The notes under the pieces: generated by a model | Seen by the model: only the letters and a program-made list of their open reading frames with translations | The model's database searches: none | Told to the model about the DNA's origin: nothing | Shown: positions 44,115 to 55,025 of the stretch, in pieces | Layout of the letters: every line of letters begins with the position of its first letter | How positions within the stretch are numbered: the first letter of the stretch is position 1 | Origin: Amorphophallus konjac | Taxonomy: Eukaryota > Streptophyta > Magnoliopsida > Alismatales > Araceae | DNA length: 64,000 bases | Assembly (NCBI GenBank): GCA_022559845.1 | Contig: CM040126.1 | Coordinates: forward strand, 223,268,641 to 223,332,640 | Direction: 5' to 3' | Translations under genes and position numbers: made by a program

Positions 44115-46492
44115 TGATGTGACACGACCTAAGGGTGTACTAGTAACAACCAAATGAACCTTGGACCTAGACTTGCAAGCCCACTTACAAATTGGCGGAC
44201 TCGATGTTGGCGGACCGATATCGCAACACAACCCTTTTCCCGTGGTGACTAAATGATGGTAGGGTGGATTTGAGAGTCTAAACCATGCTACTTAGGGTGA
44301 TTGACTTGGCCAATGAGTTCCCCTCCCTTGGATCGGAGCACCCACATCAGTGGGGCGGACGCCGTGCCTTGAGGGTACGGGGGTCTCTCCTCACTCAATC
44401 CGCGGTGGCCACTCGTGATCGGGAATCACGGGACCGGGCACTCTCTTCCTTGCCGGCTGAACTAAGAGATGATACTAATAAAACACAAATATTTAGGGAG
44501 GGTTCAGCTTATACCTGACCGGTGTGAGGACACCGGCCCCGAGTCGGAGACGTGGGCGAGCGGGGAAGCGTGGGTTCCCCACACGCCGCGCCGGGGAAGC
44601 TTGATCTGTCCAAACAAAGTACACCACTACACCTCTCACAGGAGGGGGATCTTGGGGTGGGGATTAAAGCAATTACAAATAATACTACCTCCACGCAGGG
44701 AGGGGCCTTCAGCCGGCCAAGCGGGATGGGGAAGGCGAGGCAAGAACAACGACTAATAGTGGATGCCGAGTCTGCCAACTGTCTGCGAACAGAGACAGTG
44801 GGCTGGTGTTGTAGCTATAGATTCCACTCACGAATTTTGCTGATGGCGAGGTCAGCGGCAAAAGCTTCATAATAGGAAGGGGAATGCTTCAGAGATTTTG
44901 TCATTTCTTCTGGAGAAGCTACAGGTCGAGGCAGCAGATGGAACAGGACCTCTGTTTCTCGGACAAGCAGGGACTGACTTCCAACAGTAGGATGCATAGG
45001 GTACTCCGGCCGCTCCCGTTGTCAAAATCAGGCGCTGTCAGAGTCGTTGGAATCGTAGTCAAGTTCTCTTCGCAGAAAAACTGACGGGGAAGCCTTCCGA
45101 TGTCATGGGAGGTCTGAGGATGCCGAACACTGCTGACAGGTCGAAGCAGACTGTGTTGTAGCAGAGTGACGCAGCAGAGGGAGAAAAATGGTAACTTTGG
45201 CCACCGGAGGCCAAATGGAACTCCGCTTCCTGATTCTGAAAATAGACAGGGAGAAGTAGAACTTTGTAGAAGAAATGGTAGACTGATTCCTCCGAGGTTT
45301 GACGTGGCAGGGCTCTCAATCCGGTTCTGATGCTCAGCAGAATCTGTTTCGCGCAGTCGGGGGAGAACGGAGTTGCTGAACAGTCTTGCACTCCGATGAA
45401 GATGAAACTACTTCTGTTGCGAAGAAGACCCGGAGACGCTTCCAACGATGGCTCTTGTGTCTTCAAACTCGTCCGGATGGCGTCGTGGTGGTCGCTGCAA
45501 CAGACTGATTTGTCTGTAACCTGTGGACAGCAACCTGCAGCTCTTGTGTTGGCTTCTAAAGAAGGAGATGGGGGAGGTGTATGTATGAGAGGGGTGATGG
45601 GGTGGAAGAAGTAGTGTGTATGGAGGGATGGGGAATGCTAATGGAGATAGGAAGAGGATGGGAGGGGCAGTGGGGCAGGTCCTCAGCTGGAGGTAGGGGA
45701 AGGTGGAGTCAATGGAGGTGAATGGAGGGAGATGAGAGGGGTGACCAAGGCTAGAAGGGAGGAGAGGGGGGCGGCCAAAACATGGAGGGAAAGTGGATTT
45801 CAAATTTGAAATGGGCTTTGGAAGTTGGGTGAATGTGTGGGGAAGAGGATTGATGGTGTTGGAATGGAGGAGATTTGGTTGGAATGGGGAGTATGGTGTT
45901 GGAAGAGGGAGACTTCTACCTTGGGACTAGGGGGGTGGAGTAATGGAGGCCATGGGGAAGTGGAGGGCTTTAATGGTGGTAGGTGGGAGTTGGATGTGGA
46001 AGGGAGGAGGGGGAGGAGAGAGGAAATATGCGCCCCTTTCCTAATGAGAGAGAGAGGAAGAGGGATAGAGAGAGAATAGGGTGGGGAATCACTCCCCTAG
46101 GGCCTCTCACCCAACTATAGGAATCACTCCTTTAAACTAGATTTGAACACTCAAATAGAAGGCTTTGTATTCATTCATTCATTAAGTTCAAATGGAGGAA
46201 ATGGGGTCCTATATATAGGAAACCCACATTTCTACAAAAGACCCTGACAAAAGACTCATTGACAAATAACCGAAGGGGTAGGGGAGCTCATTGGGCTAAG
46301 CCCGAAGAAATGGGCCCAATTAGCACATTACACATTCTAATGACACTCAAACATAGGAAAATAAATGCTAGACCTAGGGACATGACTCTAATAAAATTAA
46401 AATTACATCAATGACTCAAATAAAAATTACATTGGACTCAAAATTAAATGGCTAGACCATGCCGGATGAAATAGGAGGTGATGTTCTCATCA
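44115..46492 (-). repeat. LARD2 5' LTR (2378 bp)
   Basis: Near-identical to 39368-41744. Palindromic TATA TCCTATATATAGGA at 46207-46220. Followed by TSD TAAGG. Confidence 0.9.
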
Positions 46493-47354
46493 TAAGGCCA
46501 AGATTGACGGGCCCTGAGGAGTCAAAAATGGATGTATTTATTGGGTATCGACCAGCTTTGGCATGGGTTTCGAAGGAAGTCCAAGGACAGAGGGAAATGG
46601 GAAAGAAGAACTGAACATAAGGAGCCTCTGTCACCATTACTTGTGCAGAATTCCAGGTGGATACCTTGATGTTATCATTCGTCGTCCTGGGAACCAAGAG
46701 ATATCTGTCTCTAGTCCAGAAACGACTCTGATGATGTCGATAAGCAAACCGGGCATCAGAAACTCCGGAATCTCACAGATGTGAATCATCATGTGGCTTG
46801 GCTTCGTTCCGAAGGCCAAGGGATAGCCTGTCCCTGGCTCTGGAACAAGCGCACGAAAGCATCTTCGAGAAAGAAAACGCAGACGAATAATCAGACTGGG
46901 GAGGGGAATAGGGGGCAAACCTCCACAGAGACAATAGCAGGCGACAATCGAGGCCTGTTCCATTCGTTTATTCATTCGGACATGACTATTACATCCATGC
47001 ATCAGAGGGATGGAGTACATAGAAGAAAATTGCAAACAAAGACTAAGTCATGTTCTAGCGGCATGAAAACTGATTACGATGTCGCAGAATACATCAGAAG
47101 AAGAAGAAGTAGCATCAATCGAAATTACAAGAAGATGAAATACAGAAATGGGGGGGGGGGGGGGCGGAGCATTGACTCCTCTCCCTCCCCGGTGCTCACC
47201 TTCAATCAGCTTCGAATCTTTCTCTTTGCTTTCTCCTTTGGTCTCTTCTCTCTTTTCTCAGCGGGGGGGGGAGCTCTCTCCCACTCTGTTAGTCTCTTGG
47301 TGGTCTCTTCTCTTCTACTATCGTCCTCCCTCTTTTTATGTTCGAGTGAGTGAG

Positions 47355-47366
47355 TTTATATATACC
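47355..47366 (-). promoter_or_regulatory. TATA box of the minus-strand Tat LTR
   Basis: Minus strand GGTATATATAAA, about 735 bp from the LTR 5' end in element sense. C-rich and CT-poor sequence follows. The 5' LTR counterpart lies outside the window. Confidence 0.6.
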
Positions 47367-48099
47367 TCACCCTTTTCTTGCATCTCGGCATGTCGAAGTC
47401 GGCGTGCCTCCTCTGTTCGCAGCAGCTCCCGGCGCGCCGAGTGGCCTCCTGTTGAGGTTTCCGGCGCCGCTCCCGGAAGCCCATTTGGCCGGCCCATTTA
47501 CGGCTTTTAGGCCTCACACGTGCCTTGGTTCCTCTTAATTCTTTAAACTGATATTCATCGTAACTGGAGAAGGTCCAGTATTAGTGACGTAACTTTGTTG
47601 AGATCATCTTGAGATTTCATCAGTCAGCAGACTGGGATTTCATCAGTGCTGTCGTTTGAATGACGATAACACCGGGCATCAGCTTTATCCCGGGGAGGCT
47701 TTAGCCGGGTAATAGTTTCAGTGGTAATTCTTCCGTGGCTCTGACCTTGCCGGAATCTTCACAATCTTCATTTGCTGGTTCTGGCTTTATCTTTATCTTT
47801 GCTCACATCTCATCTGTCAACAAATCAATATCTGACTTGATATGACGTGTCATCTGCAGACCTTCAGACGAGGCCGTAGTGTAGCTCTTGTTAAAGTGTG
47901 CTAGGGGGTTTCATCAGTCAGGTGACTTCTATTTCATCAGCGCCGCCGTCTGACTGGCAATGGCACCGGACCTCAGCTTGGCCGGGAAAAGGCTTCAGCC
48001 AGGTAGACGGTTGACGAGCTTCGTCATTGATCTTTCACTGTTGGTCTGATCTTCTTTTCAATTCTGTTTCCACCCTTGCTCATTTTCAAGGTGTCAACA

Positions 48100-48116
48100 A
48101 ATGCCCCCCACCTGCA
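48100..48116 (-). other. Polypurine tract of the minus-strand Tat element
   Basis: Minus strand GCAGGTGGGGGGCATT directly before the 3' LTR start TGTTGACACC. Confidence 0.75.
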
Positions 48117-48331
48117 GGCGGCGTAAGCGCAGAATAAGCGGCACGGGGTCTGCAGGTGCCTTTCATCATTCGAGGGTATCTTCCTCAATTTCTCTTTGAC
48201 ATTTTCCTTCAGTTTGATCATGTTGCTGTAGCAATATTATGCACATGTATCTTTCATTTTCATGTTTTTCATCTCTATATCTTCTGATATTATTGTCAGC
48301 ACTTTGGAGCCTTCTTGGCCCTGCCTTGGGC

Positions 48332-48482
48332 TTCTCGGCGCGAGGTAGGACCCTTCTCGGCGCGTATACTTCTTGGCGCGGCATGTTGTCGGTGCGGGCA
48401 TCTCGGCGCGACCTTCTCGGCGCGGGCGTCTTCGGCGGGCTTCTCGGCGCGGTGGTCTCGGCGCGTATACTTCTCGGCGCGC
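48332..48482 (+). repeat. CpG-rich minisatellite, about ten copies of a TTCTCGGCGCG-like unit
   Basis: Ten copies of a unit of 10-18 bp centred on CTCGGCGCG (variants TTGGCGCG, TCGGTGCG) lie just 5' of the antisense ORF. A related CCCGGCGCG repeat occurs in this element's LTR at 38995-39190. It may be a promoter region for the antisense ORF, but no TATA box is obvious next to it. Confidence 0.75.
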
Positions 48483-48552
48483 TTCTCTTTATCTGATGTT
48501 CTATTTATTTTCTTTCATTCATTGCTGAAGATCATCCTGCTTTGTCCTCAGG

Positions 48553-49757
48553 ACACTGTCATTACCAGCTCAGACGTGGCCGTAGTTTCTATGGACGTCT
48601 CATCTGCAGATTTGGTCATCATCCCCGCTTTACCTTCAACTTGCATGGGAATTTCTGAGGTTATTCGCCCGGTGCCAGTAAGACTACAATCTTCAACTGA
48701 CTTAACATCACTGGATTTGGGATCATCAGGAGAGATTTCCATCCCTGTGAGGGCCTCAGAGTTTAGAGCCGAAGTAGACCCAGCCAGAAGCTCCGCCTTT
48801 ATACCGGCCGCCGTAATGTCAATTGCGTTCGAGTCAGCAGTCCTTGCCACAGTGGCTATAGAGACTGGACTTCTGCCTCTACAGACTAGGGACCCTTCGT
48901 CCCCATTATCAGAAAAAGCAGCTGAAAATGAAGCCCTTATTCAGAAGACTCATGAAGAGATAGCTCCATCATTTATTGGTTCTCCCTCCGCAGATGTTCA
49001 AGCCATAGCTCCCGAGACAGCGGTAGAGGAGGAGTCTTCAGCAAAATAGGAGAGCACAGAGAGGGACCGGCCAGTTCTTCCAGCAGATTTGCCGTCTTCG
49101 TCCTCTCAGCCGGAAGTTGCACTGTGGGCAGACATTGACGGCGAGGTGACTTTCGAAGTAGCTCCAGTTCCTTCTCCTGGCTTCGCTTCATCCGAGAGTT
49201 TTGTCTGGCAAAATCTGGACATGCTGCGCCAGCTGGTGGAGTCCCAGCCCGGACTGACTTATCTGCTGCTGAAGGAGATAGCCGAGCGTTTCACTGTCGG
49301 TCTACAGGCGATGGGCTGTCCCATGGAAATATGGGCCCAGCGGGTTCTATTGTTGTTAAAGTTCATACATCGCCGGGACTTCTTGGCACATATTATGTCT
49401 GACAGACTGGCAGCTTTGAAGTTGCAAAGGAAGGAGTGCAAATCTGAGCTGGAGAAGACGGACTCTGTTCTTCAGGAGCGCCAATGCCAACTGCAGTCTC
49501 TGGCGCAGTGGGAGCAGTTCGTGCGCAGCCGGATAACCATCCTGGAGGCTGAACTGTCTGACCTCCGGGCTGAACTGCCGCAGATAACAACTTCTCGGCC
49601 GCAGCTTTCGGAGGAAGTAGCTCTGTTGGAGGAGCAGGTGGCATCCTTTCAGGACGAGTCTGCTCGGCTACAGGAGGAGGAGGCTCGACTTCATGAGCTG
49701 GGGGCTGCCCCGCATGTAGGGCTTCTGGCCTTTGAAGACATATTCCGGCGCCCGTGA
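48553..49757 (+). pseudogene. Antisense ORF (aORF) of the Tat element, coiled-coil protein
   Basis: It lies between integrase and the 3' LTR, on the strand opposite gag-pol, as aORFs do in Tat-group elements. The frame is open from 48315, but that part reads through the CpG minisatellite. A splice-acceptor-like 'tttgtcctcag' at 48542-48552 makes 48553 the likelier exon start. One TAG (49047-49049) splits the frame; the same frame then continues to TGA at 49755-49757. The N-terminal part is acidic and Ser/Ala-rich. The C-terminal 220 residues have a helical region (WAQRVLLLLKFIHRRDFL) and then a long heptad-rich coiled coil (LEAELSDLRAEL, EEVALLEEQVASF). Some reported aORFs carry a plant mobile domain; I do not see one here, perhaps because it lay in a lost exon. 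Confidence 0.65.
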
Positions 49758-50167
49758 ATATCTGTTTCCCCCCCCTCTTTTTTGTAATACAATTTCCCCT
49801 CAGGGGCCCTTCTTGTATTCCCTTTTTATTCAATGGAAAGGACTCTTTATACCAGTCTCATGTGTGGTTTGCTCTTAACTTATCGCACCGTCAATATTTC
49901 ACAGCGATTTGGCAGCGGTTTCAGCGGTCCCTATGGGAGTAGCCCGTACCTAGCAGGAGAGCGTCCACCCCTTCAGAGAAAGGATGGGGAACTCGCTCCA
50001 CCGCGTGACGGCCTCCGGGGGGCGCTTTAAACCGATTTTGTTGGTGGTAGCACACGTCCTTCTTGGCCATACGTGCCGCAAGGGAGATGGCTTGCAGGAA
50101 TGTGAACGAAGAGGCTCAGAGCACAATCCGGAACGGGCGAATGGTCTGTCCTGGGCAGGTTTCAAAG
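49758..50167. other. Non-coding spacer between aORF and hairpin array
   Basis: No credible gene. It holds 'tttttattcaatggaaa' near 49825, which could act as a plus-strand poly(A) region for the aORF. Otherwise nothing recognised. Confidence 0.5.
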
Positions 50168-52398
50168 CTAGTCGGGGCGATGTGCCAATCGACCAGTACA
50201 TGATTTCATCATCGACATTGGGTTTATATCGATGCAAAGAAACTTTACAAGTTTCATCAGAGTAGACGTAAGGTCTAGACTGGGTAGAGGTTATCGCAGG
50301 TGGGACATTGAAGGGTGCGTGGTTTTCATCAGGACAGACGTAGGGTCCGAACTGGATAGGATTTCATCATTGATCGGGCGAGGTGCCGGTCGATCAATAG
50401 CTAGTTTCATCATCGATATTGGGTTTATATCGATGCAAAGAAAGTGTTATAAGTTTCATCAGAATAGCCGAAAGGCCTAAACTGGCAGGGTTTTAATTGG
50501 ACATGGTTTCATCACTGATTGGGCGAGGTGCCAGTCGATCAGTGGTTGGTTTCATCGTCGATATGGGGCCTATATCGACGCAAAGAGTTTCATAGGTTTC
50601 ATCAGTATAGACGTAAGGTCTAAACCGGATAGAGGATCTCATCATTGATCGGGCGAGGTGCCGGTCGATCAACGGTGGGACGTATGTAGAGGTGTAGGTC
50701 TCGTCAGGACAGACGTAAGGTCTATTCCAGCGGGTTTTATGGCTGGTGGGACTTTGTCAAGAAATATGTAGGTTTCATCAGGATAGGCGTAGGGTCTTTC
50801 CTGGTAGGGTTTTATCGTTGACCGGGCAAGGAGCCGATCGATCAAGGGAAAGTTTAGGAGTTAGATCAGGACAGACGTAAGGTCTGAACTGGCCAGGCTT
50901 TATCGGAATGATGACCGATTTTATTGTTTGTGGGATATGTGAAAAGAGGGTATGTAGATTTCATCAGGGTAGACGTAGGATCTACCGCGGAAAGGCTTTA
51001 TCATCGGTGGGGCATAGAGCCAGATGACCGACGGAAGGCCTCGTCAGTGAAGGGTAGGTGAAGGCAACGTGCCGGTTGGCATGGAACTTCTGACTTACCA
51101 CATTACAGACCCAAGCGCCCTTTCGGGTTTTCACCGGAGCCAGCCCCCTCTTACTTTTGCCCATGCGTCCTTACGGATTTCCACGTGGCGGGGTACCCGA
51201 TTTTGCCTGCAGTGCCCTTTCGGGTTTTCACCACAGCTGAGTTTTAGCCATTTTTGCCCTTGTCCAGAATGCCTGAACAAGTCTGGCGGGGTATCTCTAT
51301 TTTCAACCCCATTTTTTTATATATATACTTTTTGTCGTTTTCTTTCTCTTTTCTTTTTCATTGTCTTTTATGGGACCAGAACTTTCATCCTATGGACCAT
51401 GGCGCCATATGTTTATTGTGGACACACGATCATTGATGTGGGTGTCAACATCAATGCAAAGGGAAGTAGGGTTTCATGATCTATCCAGACGAAAGGTCCG
51501 AATTGATTTAGAGGATATAAATAGCAGCTCGGGCACGAGGCCGTTTGCTGAGAATATGAGTTTCATCGTTAATGTGGGGTTTAACATTAACGCAAAGGGA
51601 TAGAGTTTCATGATCTATCCAGACGGAGGGTCTGAATCGACTCAAAGAGCCGTGTTGTGTTATGTCAGAGCGGACGGAAGGTCTACCCTGGATGGGTTTT
51701 AGCGTCGATCAGGCGGTGTGCCAACCGATCGATAGTAGGTTTCATCATTGGTATTGGCTCATACCAACGTAAAGATTTCATATGTTTCATCAGGATAGAC
51801 GTAGAGTCCAAACTGGATAGGGTTTTCATCATTGATATTAGGCGAGGTGCCAATCGATCAATGGCGGGTTTCATCATCGGTATTGGATTTATACCAATGC
51901 AAGGAGTTCATGGATTTCATCAGGATAGACGGAAGGTCTAAACTGGATAGGTTTCATCATAGATCGGGCAGTGTGCCAATCGATCAACAACAGGTTTCAT
52001 CACGGCGGGACGTAAAGAGACTGTAGATTTAGTCAGAATAGACGTAAGGTCTAAACCGAACAAGGTTTTATTACTGATCGGGCAATGTGCCGGTCGATCA
52101 GTATCAGGTTTCAGTACTGGGTTTATGCCAATGCAAGGATTTCATAGGTTTCATCGGGATAGACGTAAGGTCTAAACCGGACAGGGTTTCATTGTTGTGG
52201 GTCTTAGACAGAAACAAGTGGAAGTGTTTTATCAGAACAGACGACAGGTCTATCCCGAGGTGGGCTTATTACCGAGGGAATTTTTCTCGAGCAATGCATG
52301 ACAGCTTCAACAGAATAGACGTAAGGTCCATTCTGGATGGGTTTAATCGTTGATCGGGCAAGGCGCCGATCGATCGATGAGGAGCTTTATGGTGGGAG
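50168..52398. repeat. Array of three alternating hairpin modules with co-varying stems
   Basis: Three short modules alternate. Module A is a 9-bp stem with a 6-8 nt G/T-rich loop: 50411-50435, 50556-50580, 51431-51456 and 51567-51592 are perfect, and 50211-50235, 51746-51769, 51875-51899 have one mismatch. Module B has TTGATCG/CGATCAA-type arms around GGCGAGGTGCC: 50369-50398, 50513-50544, 52072-52103 and others. Module C is TAGAC-GTAAG-GTCTA (50608-50622) or CAGAC-GTAAG-GTCTG (50872-50886). Perfect A stems are CATCGATAT, CGTCGATAT, CATTGATGT and CGTTAATGT, each matched by its own complement. 'tttcatca' links modules. Small frames here are not conserved and I do not call them. The array is 3' of the aORF on the plus strand and 3' of integrase on the minus strand. 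Confidence 0.85.
51097..51325 (+). repeat. About 230-bp direct repeat, copy 1
   Basis: Starts 'accacattacagaccc' and ends in 'ggggtatctctattttcaac'. It contains three CCCTTTCGGG-type mini-inverted repeats; one is TCCTTACGGA, where both arms changed together. Copy 2 is at 52419-52640. The repeat interrupts the hairpin array. Confidence 0.85.
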
Positions 52399-52418
52399 GT
52401 GAGGCTTTCTTTGGAATC

Positions 52419-52640
52419 ACCACATTACCGACCCAAGCGCCCTTTCGGGTTTTCGCCGGAGCCAGCCCCCTCTTGCTTTTGCCCACGCACCCTTTCGGGT
52501 TTTCACGTGGCGGGGTACCCGATTTTGCCTGCAGTGCCCTTTCGGGTTTTCACCACAGCTGGGTTTTGGGCCATTTTTGCACTTGTCCCTAATATAAGAG
52601 CAAGTCTGGTGGGGTATCTCTATTTTTAACCCCCCATTTT
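52419..52640 (+). repeat. About 230-bp direct repeat, copy 2
   Basis: Matches 51097-51325 over nearly its whole length, with small differences such as 'caccctttcggg' for 'cgtccttacgga'. It separates the hairpin array from the minisatellite. Confidence 0.85.
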
Positions 52641-52715
52641 TATTTTCTTTCATTCTCTTTCTCTCCCTTTTTAGAGGGTGACAGGTCGGAATGCCACCAG
52701 CTTAAGATGAGGGCA

Positions 52716-53754
52716 GCTTGGTTAGGGCGGAGTGCCGCTAGACCGGGAAATGGGTGTAGCTTGGCTAGGGCGGAGTGCCATTATACCAAGAAATGGGTAG
52801 CTCGGTTAGGGCGGAGTGCCGCCAGACCAAGAAATGGGTAGCTCGGTTAGGGCGGAGCGCCGCTAGACCGGGAAAATGGTAGCTCGGCTAGGGCGGAGTG
52901 CCACTAGACCGGGAAAAGGGTGTAGAATGGCTAGGGCGGAGTGCCGCTAGATCAAGAAAAGGGTATCTCGACTAGGCGGAGTGCCACTAGACCAAGGAAG
53001 GGGTAGCTCGGTTAGGGCGGAGTGCCGCTAGACCAAGGGAAGGGTAGCTCGGTTAGGGCGGAGTGCCGCTAGACCGGGAAAAGGGTGTAGCTTGGCTAGG
53101 GTGGAGTGCCGCTAGACCAAGGAAATGGGTAGCTCGGCTAGGGCGGAGTGTCGCTAGACGAAGAAATGGTAGCTTGGCTAGGGCGGAGTGCCGCTAGACC
53201 AAGGAAAGGGGTGTAGCTTGGCTAGGGCGGAGTGCGGCTATACCAAGAAAAGGGTAGCTCGGTTAGGGCGGAGTGCCACTAGACCGGGAAATGGGTGTAT
53301 CTTGGCTAGGGCGGAGTGCCGTTATACCAAGAAATGGGTAGCTCGGTTAGGGCGGAGTATCGCCAGACCAAGAAATGGGTAGCTCGGTTAGGGCAGAGCG
53401 CCGCTAGACAGGGAAAATGGTAGCTCGGCTAGGGCGGAGTGCCGCTAGACCAGGAAAAGGGTGTAGCTTGGCTAGGGTGGAGTGCCGCTAGACCAAGAAA
53501 AGGGTATCTTGGCTAGGGCGGAGTGCCACTAGACCAAGGAAGGGGTAGCTCGGTTAGGGCGGAGTGCCGCTAGACCAAGGGAAGGGTAGCTCGGTTAGGG
53601 CGGAGTGCCGCTAGACGAAGAAATGGTAGCTTGGCTAGGGCAGAGTGCCGCTAGACCAAGGAAAGAGGTGTAGCTTGGCTAGGGCGGAGTGCCGCTATAC
53701 CAAGAAAAGGGTAGCTCGGTTAGGGCGGAGTGCCACTAGACCGGGAAAGGGGTA
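52716..53754 (+). repeat. Minisatellite, about 25 units of 39-44 bp, with higher-order structure
   Basis: The unit core is 'ggctagggcggagtgccgct' followed by 'agaccaagaaaagggta'. Diagnostic variants recur in order: units 1-8 (with ttatacc in unit 2, gccagacc in unit 3, gcgccgct in unit 4) match units 14-21, and units 11-13 match 22-24. Unit 1 begins at 52716 and unit 14 at 53257, a higher-order period of 541 bp. Such tandem arrays between integrase and the 3' LTR are known in Tat-group elements and can seed satellites. Confidence 0.9.
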
Positions 53755-53783
53755 GCTTTGCCTGATCACTCGGGGAATGTCGG

Positions 53784-54983
53784 TTATGCCGCATGATACA
53801 GCTTTAGATGTCTTCCGTTGAGTGGGGAGAATTGGATTTCCCCTCGATGGTTAACAACCACGTAGGCCCCTCCTTCGTAGACCCTCTGTATCACATAAGG
53901 ACCTTCCTAGTTAGCATTCAGCTTTCCTTTTGGGTTGGACGCCATGACTTCTTTTTTCTTGACCATGACGAGGTCACCTTTCTTGAATTCTCGTCCTCTT
54001 ACGAGTTTGTTGAATGCAGTGGCCATGCGGGCCTGATACATTTGGATACTCTTCTGGGCTCGGAGGCGCTTCCCTTCCAATTTAGCCAGTTCTTCTAGTC
54101 TTCTTTCTGCATTGGTCTGTTCGCCACGGGCCAGGCCGTATTGGACTGCCACTCTGAGTGACGGGACTTCCAGCTCTAGCGGAACCACTGCCTCTGAGCC
54201 GTATACCAGCGAGTATGGTGAGCACCCTGTAGGTGTCTTGAAGACGGTGCGGTATGCCCACAGAGCTTCATACATTTTCTCTTCCCAGTTCTTCTTATTA
54301 GAACTGACGACCTTGGCCAGCAAGGTGCAGAGAGTCTTGTTAAAAGCTTCTGCCAATCCGTTTACCTGTGGATTGTAAGGAGTGGAGGTCCTCCATTCGA
54401 TCTTATACTTCTCAGCAAGCCGATAGACCTTCTGATTTCTGAAATGACTTCCATTGTCAGATATTATTCGGCTGGGGATCCCGAACTGGAAGATAATGTT
54501 CTGCTTGATGAATCTGGCGACCAGTTCACCAGTCACTTCTCTTAATGCTATAGCCTCCGCCCATCTGGAGAAGTAATCTGTTATGGCCAGTATGTACTTA
54601 TGTCCGGCCGAGGAAGTCGGCAGTGGCCCGACTACATCAGTTCCCCATTGTGTAAACGGCCAACTGGGAACTGTAGGGTGCAGAGTCGTAGGAGGCCTTC
54701 TAGGCACAGTAGCATGCTCCTGGCATTTCTGGCATGATTTTGCGAATTTACAGCAGTCTTCAAACATGGTGGGCCAATAGTAGCCCAGCTTCTTGATTTC
54801 TATCTTCATCTTGGGACCAGCCTGGTGGGCACCTGCTGTCCCAGCATGTGTTTCTTTCATCGTTTGCCAGGCTTCCTCAGTGGACAGACAGCGGAGTAGA
54901 ATCTTCTTGCGTGCATCTGCCATTATTCGGAACAAAATTCCATTCCTGAGTTCATAAGAATCTTTGATTCTTAGGAGTTTCAT
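53784..54983 (-). pseudogene. Tat-element integrase
   Basis: Open from 54983 to TAG at 53907-53909. An HHCC zinc finger (HAGTAGAHQ, then CQKCQ) precedes the catalytic core: D in TQWGTDVVGP, D in IISDNGSHF and E in NGLAEAFNK, all present. The tail has EFKKGDLVMV. The TAG stands where a tryptophan is usual (LNAN-W-EGPY), a TGG-to-TAG change, and the same frame runs on 41 codons to TAA at 53784-53786. Integrase inserts the reverse-transcribed copy into the genome. No chromodomain is seen, as expected for Tat. Confidence 0.9.
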
Positions 54984-55025
54984 CTTTTCTTCTCTTATCT
55001 GCGACAGTTGTTGGTGTAGAAACCA

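Larger units (their letters stand above)
39368..46492 (-). mobile_element. LARD2: non-autonomous LTR element (7125 bp), TSD TAAGG
   Basis: LTRs are 39368-41744 and 44115-46492. TAAGG duplications lie at 39363-39367 and 46493-46497. A Met primer binding site next to the right LTR gives minus orientation. The internal region is 2370 bp, with a degenerate version of the LARD1 protein and no RT or integrase core. LTR ends (TGATGTGACACG, CATCA), palindromic TATA, G-rich block and internal layout match LARD1, although most LTR sequence has diverged. The two LTRs differ at roughly 40 sites by eye, mostly in the middle third. Confidence 0.9.
38010..48099 (-). repeat. 3' LTR of the minus-strand Tat element (about 2.96 kb without LARD2)
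   Basis: On the minus strand the LTR starts TGTTGACACCTTG at 48099 and ends CGTCCACA at 38010. Own segments are 46498-48099 and 38010-39367. It contains a TATA box (47355-47366), a G run near 47149-47164, and GGCGCG-rich repeats at 38995-39190. Frames within it (for instance 38731-39234) overlap on both strands and are not called. Confidence 0.85.

Noticed and set aside
50232..52353. Series of short plus-strand frames with recurring Ile-Gly-Phe-type peptides
   Set aside because: The reading frame is not kept between modules and stops interrupt it; the constant feature is stem pairing, not the peptide.
52716..53754. CRISPR-like array
   Set aside because: Units are head-to-tail without unique spacers, in plant retrotransposon sequence, with no cas genes.
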